A DNA stretch of 64,000 nt from contig NZ_JAJADR010000001.1 in NCBI RefSeq assembly GCF_020447265.1, positions 620,001 to 684,000 on the forward strand, read 5' to 3'. Both the position numbers and the translations under genes were made by a program. Every line of letters begins with the position of its first letter. Position 1 is the first letter of the stretch. The notes under the pieces are model-generated. The model was not told the DNA's origin and made no database searches. It saw only the letters and a list, made by a program, of their open reading frames with translations. Source of the stretch: Hymenobacter lucidus. GTDB lineage: Bacteria > Bacteroidota > Bacteroidia > Cytophagales > Hymenobacteraceae. This document shows, one piece after another, positions 52,108 to 61,040 of this stretch.

Positions 52108-52713
52108 CTAATGGGACTTAAGAGCAAACTTAATTAATTCCTCCACGCTCAGCTCGTTGCCGTGTTTGTTCTGAATCTGGTCCAGGTTTTTCTCGGCGGC
52201 GGCGCGGGCGAAGCCCAAAGTCACTAATGCGGCTAACGCTTCCGAGCGGTTCGTATTGTGCGCCCGGGCCAGCGGTACCGTATCCACGCCGGCCTTGCTC
52301 AGCAACTCATCTTTGCGCAGCTTGTCGCGCAGCTCCAGAATCACGCGCTGGGCCGTTTTGGGGCCAACGCCCTTGATGCTTTGAATGGAGCGCACATCCT
52401 CCTGCACGATGGCGTGGCGAATTTCACCCACCGACATCGACGAAACCATCATAATACCCGTGCCCGGCCCAATGCCCGACACTGAAATAAGGTGCATGAA
52501 CAGCGCCTTCTCGTTGGGGTCCAGGAAGCCGTAGAGGATATTGGCGTCTTCCTTAATGTGCTGGTAGGTGTAAATTTTGGCCTTCTCGCCCTCGGCGGGC
52601 AGCTTGGAATAGGTGGCCAGAGAAATCTTGATTTCATAGCCCACGCCGCTCACGTCCATAATGGCCATCGTGGGGTCTTTGTGGGCTAGTTTTCCGTCAA
52701 TGTATGCAATCAT
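52108..52713 (-). CDS. ruvA: Holliday junction branch-migration protein RuvA
   Basis: 201 residues. Domain I is an OB fold (MIAYIDGKLAHKDPTMAIMDVSGVGYEIKISLATYSKL). Domain II contains the two helix-hairpin-helix motifs (LISVSGIGPGTGIMMVSSM and SIKGVGPKTAQRVILELRDKL). Domain III (NTNRSEALAALVTLGFARAAAEKNL) contacts RuvB. RuvA tetramers hold the junction while RuvB drives branch migration. It lies 24 bases ahead of sprA and is separated from maeB by a strong hairpin, so ruvA and sprA are probably cotranscribed. Confidence 0.97.
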   Translation of the reverse strand: MIAYIDGKLAHKDPTMAIMDVSGVGYEIKISLATYSKLPAEGEKAKIYTYQHIKEDANILYGFLDPNEKALFMHLISVSGIGPGTGIMMVSSMSVGEIRHAIVQEDVRSIQSIKGVGPKTAQRVILELRDKLRKDELLSKAGVDTVPLARAHNTNRSEALAALVTLGFARAAAEKNLDQIQNKHGNELSVEELIKFALKSH

Positions 52714-52860
52714 GCAGGCAAGCTAAGAAGAAGAAACTGAATGCGGCCGGGGGCTGGCCCAGGTAAAAGCAGGGCACTGCCTTACGGGTCTGGGCGTGAA
52801 GGCCGCGTGAAAAGCAACACAGTAGTCCTGTTTTTCTATCCCAAATCTACTGGCTTTTCC

Positions 52861-52914
52861 AGCAAAAAAGCGGGATGTTTTCGCCGGGTCTTTCCGGTGA
52901 AAACATCCCGCTTT
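52861..52914 (-). terminator. Terminator of maeB
   Basis: A stem of 21 bp with one wobble: 52867-52887 pairs with 52894-52914 (core GCGGGATGTTTTC / GAAAACATCCCGC). The A-run at 52864-52869 gives a U-run in minus-strand RNA. Confidence 0.9.
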
Positions 52915-52947
52915 CAGGATATTAGCACAATATGAAGCTATGCTGCG

Positions 52948-55218
52948 CTACAGCGGCTTGCCCTTGGTCTGGGCATCTACCACGGCAATGGCGGTCATGT
53001 TCACAATTTCGCGCACCGAAGCGCCCAGCTGCAGAATGTGCACCGGCTTGCGCATACCCATCAGTACCGGCCCAATTACCTCCGCACCCCCGATTTCCTG
53101 GAGCACTTTGTAGGCAATGTTGCCCGACACCACGTTGGGGAAAATTAGGGTGTTGGCCCCGTTTTCGGCCAGCTCCGAGAAGGGATACTGCTCGCGCAGC
53201 AGCTCGGGGTTCAGGGCGGTATTGGCCTGCATTTCGCCGTCGAGGAGCAGGTCGGGGTAGCGCTTCTTGGCCATTTCGGTGGCCTGGCGGGCTTTGTCGG
53301 GCAGGGGGCCGGGGTTCGAGCCGAAGTTGGAGTAGCTCAGCACGGCCACGCGCGGCTCGGTGTCGAAAAAGCGCACTGTGCGGGCCGAGAGGCCGATAAT
53401 ATCCACCATTTCCTCGGCCGTGGGGTCGATGTTCACGGTGGTATCGGCGAAGAAGAACGGGCCTTTCTTGTGCTGAATGATGTACATACCGGCCACGCGC
53501 TTCACCCCGTCTTCTACCCCGATTACCTGCAGGGAAGGCGTGATGCTCTTGCCATAGTCTTTGGTCAGACCGGTGATAAAGGCGTCGGCTTCGCCGGTTT
53601 CGAGCATCATCGAGCCGTAGTAGTTCCGCTCGCGCAGCAGGCGGCGGCCTTCATACAGTGTGAGGCCCCGGCGCTGGCGCTTGCCAAACAGCAGTTCGGC
53701 ATACTCGTCGCGCTTGGCGTCCTCCTCCAGAATATCGATGATCTGGCAGCCGGTCAAATCGAGGCTGTTGGCATTGGCAATGGCTTCGAGCTTCTTGCGG
53801 TTGCCGAGCAGAATGGGCACGGCAATGCCCTCGTCGAATACAATCTGAGCTGCTTTGAGAATCTTGTAGTTGTCGGCTTCGGCAAATACCACGCGCTTGG
53901 GGTTGGCCTTGGCAGCGCTGGTAATGCGGTTCATCAGCTTCTGGTTGACGCCCAGGCGGCTACGCAACTCATCCTCGTAAGCCAGCCAGTCGGTTATTTC
54001 GCGACGGGCCACGCCGCTTTCCATGGCGGCTTTGGCCACGGCCACGCTCACGGTGGTTATCAGGCGCGGGTCGAGAGGCTTGGGAATGAGGTAGGCGCGG
54101 CCAAAGGTCAGCGTGTTGTCGCCATAGGCTTTGTTCACCATATCGGGCACGGGCTCCTTGGCCAGCTCAGCCAGGGCCTGTACGGCGGCCAGCTTCATGG
54201 CCTCGTTGATTTCGGTGGCTCGCACGTCCATAGCGCCCCGGAAGATGTAGGGGAAGCCCAGCACGTTGTTCACCTGGTTGGGGTGGTCGGAGCGGCCGGT
54301 GGCCATGATGATGTCGGGCCGGGTAGCCATAGCCAGCTCGTACACGATTTCCGGGTCGGGGTTGGCCAGGGCAAATACGATAGGGTTGTCGGCCATGCGC
54401 AGCAGCAGGTCGGGGGGCAGCACGTTGGCGGCTGAGAGGCCCAGAAACACGTCGGCGCCTTCCATAGCCTCGGCCAGGGTAGTTACCGTGCTGCTGGTGG
54501 CAAACTGCATCTGCAGCTCGGCCAGGTCGGTGCGGTGCTGGTTGATGACGCCGTCCTTGTCGAACACCGTCACGTTCTGCACGTTCAGGCCCAGCTCGCG
54601 GTACAGCCGCAGGCAGCTAATGGCCGCCGCGCCCGCGCCGCTCACCACCAGCTTGATGTCCTGGATATTTTTGCCCACTACTTCCAGCGCGTTCAGCAGC
54701 GCGGCCGACGAAATAATGGCCGTGCCGTGCTGGTCGTCGTGCATCAGGGGAATAGTCATCTGCTCGCGCAAGGCCTTTTCGATGACGAAGCACTCAGGAG
54801 CCTTGATGTCTTCGAGGTTGATGCCGCCGAAGGTCGGCTCCAGCGACTTCACGATGCGGATAAACTCGTCGGGGTCGGTGCAGTCGATTTCGATGTCGAA
54901 GCAGTCGAGGCCCGCAAATTTCTTGAACAGTACGCCCTTGCCTTCCATCACCGGCTTAGAGGCGTCGGGGCCGATGTTGCCCAGGCCCAGCACGGCCGTA
55001 CCGTTGCTGATAACGCCAACCAGGTTACCCTTGGCGGTGTATTTATAAACGTCGTCCTTGTTGAGGGCAATGGCTTTGCAGGGCTCGGCCACGCCGGGGG
55101 AGTAGGCCAGGGCCAGGTCGAGCTGGGTGCTGACGGGCTTGGTGGGCACTACTTCAATCTTCCCGGCCGGACTCTGGGAGTGGTAATCGAGGGCTTCCTG
55201 TTTGTTGATTTTGAGCAT
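52948..55218 (-). CDS. maeB: NADP-dependent malic enzyme with phosphotransacetylase-like domain
   Basis: 756 residues, the long bacterial MaeB architecture. Residues 1-about 425 are the malic enzyme: LALAYSPGVAEPCKAI, YTAKGNLVGVISNGTAVLGLGNIGPDASKPVMEGK, DCFDIEIDCTDPDEF, MHDDQHGTAII (metal and substrate site) and the nucleotide-binding GAGAAAISCLRL. Residues about 430-756 resemble phosphate acetyltransferase (VVFAEADNYKILKAAQIV..., MYIIQHKKGPFFFADTTVNIDPTAEEM, LIFPNVVSGNIAYKVLQEIGGAEVIGPVLMGM); in known MaeB proteins this part is regulatory. The enzyme converts malate to pyruvate with NADPH formation. The next gene on the same strand is ruvA, after a strong terminator. Confidence 0.95.
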   Translation of the reverse strand: MLKINKQEALDYHSQSPAGKIEVVPTKPVSTQLDLALAYSPGVAEPCKAIALNKDDVYKYTAKGNLVGVISNGTAVLGLGNIGPDASKPVMEGKGVLFKKFAGLDCFDIEIDCTDPDEFIRIVKSLEPTFGGINLEDIKAPECFVIEKALREQMTIPLMHDDQHGTAIISSAALLNALEVVGKNIQDIKLVVSGAGAAAISCLRLYRELGLNVQNVTVFDKDGVINQHRTDLAELQMQFATSSTVTTLAEAMEGADVFLGLSAANVLPPDLLLRMADNPIVFALANPDPEIVYELAMATRPDIIMATGRSDHPNQVNNVLGFPYIFRGAMDVRATEINEAMKLAAVQALAELAKEPVPDMVNKAYGDNTLTFGRAYLIPKPLDPRLITTVSVAVAKAAMESGVARREITDWLAYEDELRSRLGVNQKLMNRITSAAKANPKRVVFAEADNYKILKAAQIVFDEGIAVPILLGNRKKLEAIANANSLDLTGCQIIDILEEDAKRDEYAELLFGKRQRRGLTLYEGRRLLRERNYYGSMMLETGEADAFITGLTKDYGKSITPSLQVIGVEDGVKRVAGMYIIQHKKGPFFFADTTVNIDPTAEEMVDIIGLSARTVRFFDTEPRVAVLSYSNFGSNPGPLPDKARQATEMAKKRYPDLLLDGEMQANTALNPELLREQYPFSELAENGANTLIFPNVVSGNIAYKVLQEIGGAEVIGPVLMGMRKPVHILQLGASVREIVNMTAIAVVDAQTKGKPL

Positions 55219-55393
55219 AGGGGTGCGAAAAGTGGCGCTACGTGCGGGCTACGCAAGGGTAAGTTGGGGCCAAATCAGCCGGAATCAAAGTAGGAATGAC
55301 TACCCGATTAAACGGCAGCGCCCCGCACCAGTCGGGAGCGGGGCACCGATAATGGCGCCGCAGCAAAGGTACAACAGCCGAGCTGGAGTAGTT

Positions 55394-57391
55394 CTACCCC
55401 TGCACCAGCAGCTTCTGCCCCGGCTTTACCTCATCCGATTTGAGATTATTAAGCTTGCGCAATTGCTCTACCGTGACGCCCTGGTAGCGGCGTGAGATGT
55501 TGTAGAGCGTGTCGCCGGGCTGCACCATGTGTACTTTCGGGGCGGGCAGCGCTTCAGCGCGCGGGGCTGGGGGGGCAGCGGCTGCCACGCGGCGGGCCGA
55601 GGCTTTGATGGCCGCCGATGCTTCGGCTTCGGTAGGGGCCCGCAGCAGCAGCTTCTGGCCCGGTACCACGGCTTCGGTTTCCAGACTATTCCAGGCCAGA
55701 AGCTGGGCTACGGTAACGCCCCGCTCCCGGGCCAGCCGGGTCAGGTTGTCGCCGCGCCGCACGGTGTATTCGGTGGGCAGGCTGTCATCGGGAGCTACAG
55801 CAGCTTTGGTTTTGGTTTCAGCAGCGGCCACGGTTTCCCGTACCGCCCGGGCAGCGCGGGTAGGCGCGGCTACGGCCTTTTCCGGCTCTGGTGTAACCGA
55901 GTCATCCGTATCGTTGGTAACAGCGGCGGGAGTGGCTTTGGCGGTTTTTACGGCGACTACTGCTTTTTCGGCCTTGTCGGTTTTCTCGGCTTTATCAGCA
56001 GGCAAGGGTAGCTTGGTCGGCACCGAAGCTTTGCGCACTGCCGCTACCGCCGGCGCTGGGGTTTCGGAAGCTTCCGCGGGCACGAATACCACCAACTGCT
56101 GCTTAGGCACGAGGGCCTTGCCCTGGCGCAGCTTGTTCCAGCGCCGGATAGCAGCCGGACTCACCTCATACCGCTCGGCTACGTCGGCCACGCTTTCCCC
56201 GCGCCGCACCGAATGCCGGATGCGGCGGTACTTCGGCTTCTCGGCTTCGGCTTTTTCGGTGGCAGCAATGGCCGTGGCAGTCGAGTCGGTGCCCAACAGG
56301 GTAGGGGCCAGTGGGGTAATGGGGCGAGGCGGGGGCACTACCACTTTGCAGAAATCCAGCACTGTGTTGCGGTCCAGCAGCGCCAGTTCGGTGCGCACGC
56401 AGGCCGGCACCGTGAGGCGGTAGTTGCGCACCGTTTCGGGCAGGAAGGGCTTCCGAATTTCGGGGTTATGCTTGCTGATAGCCGCAGAGTCGAGCCCGAA
56501 TTGGGCCGAGAACTTGCGCAGATCCAGGCTGCGGCCCGAAATCATGAGCGTATCGATGGCCTCGGGGTAGAGGTAGTGGAGCGAGTCGTTGTGCAGACCG
56601 TGCTCTTTGGCATACTGCAGCGTGTACATGGCCGCCGTGAAAGTGGGCACGTAGTTGCGCGTTTCCTTGGGCAGTTGCGGATACAGGTCCCAGAACGTCT
56701 TTTTGCCAGTACGCTTCATGGCTCGCTGCACGTTGCCACCGCCCCAGTTGTAGGCCGCTAGCACCAGTTCCCAGTCGCCAAACATCCGGTACAAGTCGCG
56801 CAGGTATTTGCAAGCTGCTTCCGTCGACTTTTCCGGGTTCATTCGCTCGTCGATGTACTCGTTCTGCACCAGACGCATGTCGCGCCCTGTGGGACCCATA
56901 AACTGCCACAGCCCCACGGCCCCTACCCGCGAGCGGGCAGTAGGCAGCAGGGCTGATTCGACCACCGCCAGGTATTTCAGATCCTGGGGCAGGTTGTATT
57001 TGGCCAGATACTTCTCAAACAGCGGAAAATACAAATTCTGCCGCTCCAGAATGCGCTGCGTGTAGCTCCGGTTGCGCAGCGTGAAGTAGTTCACGAAGCT
57101 CATTACCGTGCCGTTGAACACGTGCGGCATATCCGTGTCGAGGCAGCCGATCCGGTCCCCAACTAAGTCGCGCAGCTCAGGCGGGGTTTGTAACCACACC
57201 AAGTGCGCCGAGTCGGCCGCGGCGGGTTCGGCCACCAGTGAGTCGAGCGGCAGCGCAAGCTGCACGCGCATCGTGTCGCTGCTGCGGGTACCGGCTGGAT
57301 TCAGTTCGGGTTGTATTTGCGCCGCCACGGGGCGAGCAGCAACAGCCAACAGCAGAAACGGAGCGGCAACGCGCAACAACGACTTTTTCAT
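55394..57391 (-). CDS. mltD: Membrane-bound lytic murein transglycosylase D with three LysM domains
   Basis: 665 residues with signal peptide. The SLT catalytic domain lies at about 95-290: YLAVVESALLPTARSRVGAVGLWQFMGPTGRDMRL has the catalytic Glu in VES and the GLWQFM motif, followed by AACKYLRDLYRMFGDWELVLAAYNWGGGNV. Three LysM repeats follow: RHSVRRGESVADVAERYEVSPAAIRRWN, TEYTVRRGDNLTRLARERGVTVAQLLAWN and HMVQPGDTLYNISRRYQGVTVEQLRKLN. A Lys/Ala/Thr-rich linker lies between the first two. The enzyme cleaves peptidoglycan glycan strands to 1,6-anhydro ends. Its ATG overlaps the gatA stop (TGATG), so it is translated with gatA. A weak GC hairpin after the stop (55320-55344) may be a terminator. 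Confidence 0.94.
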   Translation of the reverse strand: MKKSLLRVAAPFLLLAVAARPVAAQIQPELNPAGTRSSDTMRVQLALPLDSLVAEPAAADSAHLVWLQTPPELRDLVGDRIGCLDTDMPHVFNGTVMSFVNYFTLRNRSYTQRILERQNLYFPLFEKYLAKYNLPQDLKYLAVVESALLPTARSRVGAVGLWQFMGPTGRDMRLVQNEYIDERMNPEKSTEAACKYLRDLYRMFGDWELVLAAYNWGGGNVQRAMKRTGKKTFWDLYPQLPKETRNYVPTFTAAMYTLQYAKEHGLHNDSLHYLYPEAIDTLMISGRSLDLRKFSAQFGLDSAAISKHNPEIRKPFLPETVRNYRLTVPACVRTELALLDRNTVLDFCKVVVPPPRPITPLAPTLLGTDSTATAIAATEKAEAEKPKYRRIRHSVRRGESVADVAERYEVSPAAIRRWNKLRQGKALVPKQQLVVFVPAEASETPAPAVAAVRKASVPTKLPLPADKAEKTDKAEKAVVAVKTAKATPAAVTNDTDDSVTPEPEKAVAAPTRAARAVRETVAAAETKTKAAVAPDDSLPTEYTVRRGDNLTRLARERGVTVAQLLAWNSLETEAVVPGQKLLLRAPTEAEASAAIKASARRVAAAAPPAPRAEALPAPKVHMVQPGDTLYNISRRYQGVTVEQLRKLNNLKSDEVKPGQKLLVQG

Positions 57392-58830
57392 CAGGGAATG
57401 GCTGGAGTGAGGGATTCCGTGAGAGAATTGGCAAATGCCAGCAGGTGCTCTTCGCGGAACGCGCCGCTGAGTACCTGCAAGCCAATTGGCAAGCCCGCTG
57501 AATCGACGCCGGCCGGCACCGAAATAGCCGGTACGCCCGCCAGGGAAGCCTGCACCGTGAAGATATCGGCCAAGTACATAGCCAACGCGTCTTTCTGGTT
57601 TTCACCAATCTTAAACGCCGTAGTCGGCGTGGTCGGCAACACCAAGAAGTCGTATTGGCGCAGCAGCTCGTCGGTGGTGTCCTTAATCATCCGCCGCACC
57701 CGCTGGGCTTTGGTATAATAGGCGTCGTAATAATCGGCCGACAGCACGAAAGTGCCCAGCAGAATGCGGCGCTGCACCTCGGGGCCGAAGCCTTGAGCAC
57801 GGGTTTTCTTATACAGCGACTCCAGATCAGTAGCATCGGGCGCGCGGTAGCCGTACTTCACCCCGTCGAAGCGGCTCAGATTGGAGCTGGCTTCAGCCGT
57901 GGTCAGAATGTAGTACGACGGCACGATGTAGTCGAGGTAAGGAAACTCCACGGCATCCACTACGTGGCCCTGGCCGCGCAGTGTGTCGAGGGCTTCTTCC
58001 ACCGCCGCCTTAATTTCGGGGTTCAGACCGGGCCGCTCCATCGTGTCGCGGATGTAGCCGATGCGGTAGTGGGGCGCGGGCGTGAGCAACTCGCTGTAAG
58101 CCGGCACGGGCTGCTGGCTCACGGTGCTGTCGAAGTCATCGGGGCCGGCCATTACTTCCAGCAGCAACGCCGCGTCTTCCACTGAGCGGGTAAGGGTCCC
58201 AATCTGGTCGAATGACGAGGCGTAGGCCACCAGCCCGTAGCGGGAGATGCGCGAGTACGTTGGCTTGAAGCCGACAATGCCGCAGAAAGCCGCCGGCTGC
58301 CGCACCGAGCCACCCGTGTCGGAGCCGATGGAAGCCAAGCACAAATCGGCCTGCACCGCCACAGCTGAGCCGCCCGACGAGCCACCGGAAACCCGCTCGT
58401 TATCTACCTCATTCCGTACGGGGCCGAAGTAGGAAGTCTCATTGGAAGCGCCCATCGCAAACTCGTCGCAGTTCTGGCGACCAATCACAATGGCATCGGC
58501 ATCGAGCAGGCGCTGCACGGCCGTGCCAGTGTAGAGCGACTTGAAGCCGTCCAGAATGTGGCTGCTGCTTTGCAACGCGTGGTCTTTGTAGGCCAGCACG
58601 TCCTTGAGGCCGAGTACCATGCCGGCCAGCTTACCGGCGGTGCCGGCGGCGAGCTTGGCATCCACGGCATCGGCCTGGGCGCGGGCTTCTTCGGGCCACA
58701 CTTCCAGAAAAGCGTTCAAATGGCTTTTCTTCTGGATGTTATCCAGATAATACTCCACGAGCTGACGGCAGGTCGTGGTGCCTGCCGTCAGCTCGTTGCG
58801 AACTTCCGTAAGAGAGGTAAAGCGTCTCAA
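57391..58830 (-). CDS. gatA: Asp-tRNA(Asn)/Glu-tRNA(Gln) amidotransferase subunit A
   Basis: 479 residues. GatA is the amidase of the transamidosome that turns misacylated Glu-tRNA(Gln) or Asp-tRNA(Asn) into Gln- or Asn-tRNA. The amidase signature is GMVLGLKDVLAYKDHALQSSSHILDGF (catalytic Lys), then SNETSYFGPVRNEVDNERVSGGSSGGSAVAVQADLCLASIGSDTGGSVRQPAAFCGIVGFKPTYSRISRYGLVAYASSFDQIG, with the cis-Ser and nucleophile Ser of the Ser-cisSer-Lys triad. gatB and gatC are not nearby. It is sandwiched in an operon between the tatA pair and mltD, ending in a one-base overlap with mltD. Confidence 0.95.
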   Translation of the reverse strand: MRRFTSLTEVRNELTAGTTTCRQLVEYYLDNIQKKSHLNAFLEVWPEEARAQADAVDAKLAAGTAGKLAGMVLGLKDVLAYKDHALQSSSHILDGFKSLYTGTAVQRLLDADAIVIGRQNCDEFAMGASNETSYFGPVRNEVDNERVSGGSSGGSAVAVQADLCLASIGSDTGGSVRQPAAFCGIVGFKPTYSRISRYGLVAYASSFDQIGTLTRSVEDAALLLEVMAGPDDFDSTVSQQPVPAYSELLTPAPHYRIGYIRDTMERPGLNPEIKAAVEEALDTLRGQGHVVDAVEFPYLDYIVPSYYILTTAEASSNLSRFDGVKYGYRAPDATDLESLYKKTRAQGFGPEVQRRILLGTFVLSADYYDAYYTKAQRVRRMIKDTTDELLRQYDFLVLPTTPTTAFKIGENQKDALAMYLADIFTVQASLAGVPAISVPAGVDSAGLPIGLQVLSGAFREEHLLAFANSLTESLTPAIP

Positions 58831-58840
58831 GTGGTTGCTA

Positions 58841-59260
58841 TCAGTTGGTCGTTTGATCGAGGCGGGGCCGCTCTTCCGTGGTCTGAATAGGCTGGGTAGT
58901 GCCGGTGTTCAGCGGAGCGTCTACCGAGGTAGCGGGAGCGGTGTAGGTAATGGCGGCGTCGGCCATGTTGGGGTGTACCGGCGTCGAGGTGGCATATTGC
59001 TCGGCGGGAGTAGGCGGAGCAGGAGCTACCGGGTACACGGGCGGCTGCTGGTAGCCGTTGTTGGCGCGGGGCTGGTCGGCGTTTTCAAACTCGCTACGGA
59101 TTTCCCGCGACGCGTCTTTGAACTCGCGGATGCCTTTGCCGAGCCCACGGGCCAGCTCCGGAATCTTGTTGGCGCCGAAGAAGATCAGGATAACGACCAT
59201 GATCAGCATGATTTCGCCGCCACCAAGGTCGCCTAAGATGAGAAGCATGGGAGTCTGCAT
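58841..59260 (-). CDS. tatA: TatA/TatE-like translocase component (long form)
   Basis: 139 residues. [55 protein letters not shown] is the TatA pattern: a short membrane helix, a 'FG..KIPELARGLGKG' hinge and an amphipathic helix. A long Pro/Thr/Gln-rich tail (about 60-139) is unusual but occurs in Bacteroidota TatA proteins. With TatC it would form the pore that exports folded, twin-arginine proteins. The downstream gatA starts 10 bases after its stop, and a second, shorter TatA lies just upstream. Whether one paralogue plays the TatB role cannot be decided. Confidence 0.9.
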   Translation of the reverse strand: MQTPMLLILGDLGGGEIMLIMVVILIFFGANKIPELARGLGKGIREFKDASREIRSEFENADQPRANNGYQQPPVYPVAPAPPTPAEQYATSTPVHPNMADAAITYTAPATSVDAPLNTGTTQPIQTTEERPRLDQTTN

Positions 59261-59272
59261 AATGCTACTGGA

Positions 59273-59500
59273 TTACAGACGGGGTTGCGTCGGGTCGTTG
59301 GGATTGGGGTTCACCGGCCGGTCCCGGAACTCGGGCTGCTCGTCTTTGGAAGCGTCTTTGAACTCACGGATGCCTTTGCCCAGCCCTTTGGCCAGCTCGG
59401 GAATGCGCTTGGCACCGAACAACAAGATAATAACAAAAAGGATCAGGAGAATTTCGGTGGTACCGAAGCTACCGATCAGGAAAAGGGAGGCAAGTGTCAT
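59273..59500 (-). CDS. tatA: TatA/TatE-like translocase component (short form)
   Basis: 75 residues from ATG 59500 ([53 protein letters not shown]...). It is a classical TatA: one membrane helix, an [16 protein letters not shown] hinge, and an amphipathic helix ending REFKDAS, nearly identical in that part to the long paralogue downstream. An upstream in-frame ATG at 59515 would add five residues. It is the first gene of the tatA-tatA-gatA-mltD operon. No tatC is in the window. Confidence 0.9.
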   Translation of the reverse strand: MTLASLFLIGSFGTTEILLILFVIILLFGAKRIPELAKGLGKGIREFKDASKDEQPEFRDRPVNPNPNDPTQPRL

Positions 59501-59836
59501 GGGGCAAATGGCCAAAGGCCGTTTTGGGGTGGCAAAGCTTATTGTACGCGAATAAGAGCCGGTTAGGATTGGTAAAAGTACCCGATAATTTTCAAATGCT
59601 TTGGCAGAGGCCCGAATCTTCCCCGAGAATTCCTGCTAAAGACCAACCCTGGAGGGCGTCTTGCTGCGTATCAGCAAAGAACGTTTAGCGGCCGCAACAC
59701 CGGCTTCACCGGTCTGATGCCGGAGTTTGCCCATAAAATTCGCTTTCCAGTGTTAGGAAACGGTACTTTGCCTTGAAGCTTTTTTACTCTTGCGCTGTTA
59801 TGGTAGCCGCTTCTTTAGCCTTCACCTGATTGCCCG
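59501..59836. other. Intergenic region between divergent tatA and GAF-LytTR genes
   Basis: About 335 bases, with no gene seen. It must hold promoters for both directions. A possible -7 element for the plus-strand gene is TACTCTTG at 59785-59792, one mismatch from TAnnTTTG, without a good -33. No hairpin of note. Confidence 0.4.
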
Positions 59837-60799
59837 ATGCCAGCAAAGACCAATCCTCCTCTTTCTCCTTACCTGCCAACCTCGTCCTTTCAGCGCCCCG
59901 ACAGCGAAGCAGAGCGTCTGGAGGCACTCCGCAACTACCAGATTCTGGATACCCCGCCGGAAGCCGTTTTCGACGACTTAGCGCGTTTAGCCGCGTATAT
60001 CTGCGGCACACCTATTTCGCTCGTCACGTTGCTTGATACTGACCGGCAGTGGTTCAAGGCCAACATTGGGCTGGAAGGTATTGAAGGCACTGCCCGGGAG
60101 GCTTCGTTCTGCCAGCATGCTATGTTCGACCAGGATGTGTACGAAATCGAGGATGCCGTTGAGAATCCATTGTTTCGGAGTAATCCATTGGTAGTGAATT
60201 CGCCCGGTATCCGCTTCTACGCCGGCGCGCCCCTGGTAACGCCCGAGGGCCAGCCGTTGGGTACGCTGTGCGCCATCGATACCGTGCCCCACCGCCTGAA
60301 CGAGCAGCAGCGCGACGCGCTGCGGGTGCTGGCCCGGGAAGTGGTGTCGCACCTGGAGCTGCGCCGGGCCCGGCTACAGCTGGAACAGGAACAACGCAAG
60401 CTCGACGGCCTACTGCGGCTGGCTAATGATGCGGCTGAGTCGATGTACATGGCTAGTCGCAACGAGCTGTTTATCAAGCAAGACCACAAGCTGCTGCGCG
60501 TCAGTGCGGCCGATATTCGCTATGTGGAAGCCCTGGGCGACTATGTGAATATCTATGCCGGGCGCGAGCGGCACACCGTGTACAGCACCATGAAGGAGCT
60601 GGAAACCAAGCTACCACCCCGCGAGTTTGCCCGCGTGCACCGCAAGTACATCGTGCGCCTCGACCGTATTGTGGCCATTGAAACTGATGCGGCCATCGTC
60701 GACACCGGGCGGGGCGGGGAGGCAGCTACGAATCTGCTGCCGGTGCCTATCGGCAGCTCCTACAAGGGCGCTCTGCTGAACCGGCTGAACCTGGTGTAG
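59837..60799 (+). CDS. GAF-domain LytTR-type transcriptional regulator
   Basis: 320 residues. Residues about 25-190 form a GAF domain (ERLEALRNYQILDTPPEAVFDDLARLAAYICGTPISLVTLLDTDRQWFKANIGLEG..., FYAGAPLVTPEGQPLGTLCAIDTVPHRL), of the kind found in Bacteroidota sensor proteins. A short coiled coil (about 185-210) leads to a LytTR DNA-binding domain, about 215-318: NELFIKQDHKLLRVSAADIRYVEALGDYVNIYAGRERHTVYSTMKELETKLPPREFARVHRKYIVRLDRIVAIE. It would bind direct repeats and respond to a small ligand or to light or redox state sensed by GAF. There is no receiver domain or histidine kinase nearby, so it is a one-component regulator. Confidence 0.92.
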   Translation: MPAKTNPPLSPYLPTSSFQRPDSEAERLEALRNYQILDTPPEAVFDDLARLAAYICGTPISLVTLLDTDRQWFKANIGLEGIEGTAREASFCQHAMFDQDVYEIEDAVENPLFRSNPLVVNSPGIRFYAGAPLVTPEGQPLGTLCAIDTVPHRLNEQQRDALRVLAREVVSHLELRRARLQLEQEQRKLDGLLRLANDAAESMYMASRNELFIKQDHKLLRVSAADIRYVEALGDYVNIYAGRERHTVYSTMKELETKLPPREFARVHRKYIVRLDRIVAIETDAAIVDTGRGGEAATNLLPVPIGSSYKGALLNRLNLV

Positions 60800-60994
60800 G
60801 CATCTGCTAATTGAAAAGATATTCCTTTAGCGAGGAAAATTACAGTTTCGGCGAATTATAGTGGGATTCAAGCGTCATTCGCCTATCTTTCGTCCTGTTA
60901 TCAAGGAACGCTCCGTTGGCGGCAGAGGCTGCAAAGTCTCAGCGGTGGCGAAGAGGTTTCTGGTAGCTAAGTTTGTTTTCATAGCTCAGAAAGG

Positions 60995-61020
60995 CACCGT
61001 GTTCTGCACGGTGTTTTTTT
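60995..61020 (+). terminator. Strong plus-strand terminator 200 bases after the regulator gene
   Basis: CACCGTG (60995-61001), loop TTCTG, CACGGTG (61007-61013), then seven T. It lies far from the end of the GAF-LytTR gene, leaving room for a short RNA between about 60890 and 61020. Confidence 0.8.
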
Positions 61021-61040
61021 ATGCCCAAGCTGAACCGTAG

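Noticed and set aside
55320..55344. GC-rich hairpin GCCCCGC/GCGGGGC as a certain terminator of mltD
   Set aside because: Only seven pairs with an 11-base loop and no T-run; mentioned under mltD only.
60890..61015. Known riboswitch, SRP RNA or 6S RNA between the regulator gene and the terminator
   Set aside because: None of the conserved core sequences (for example the TPP CTGAGA...ACCC core or the SRP GGAAGCAGCC-type loop) can be found.
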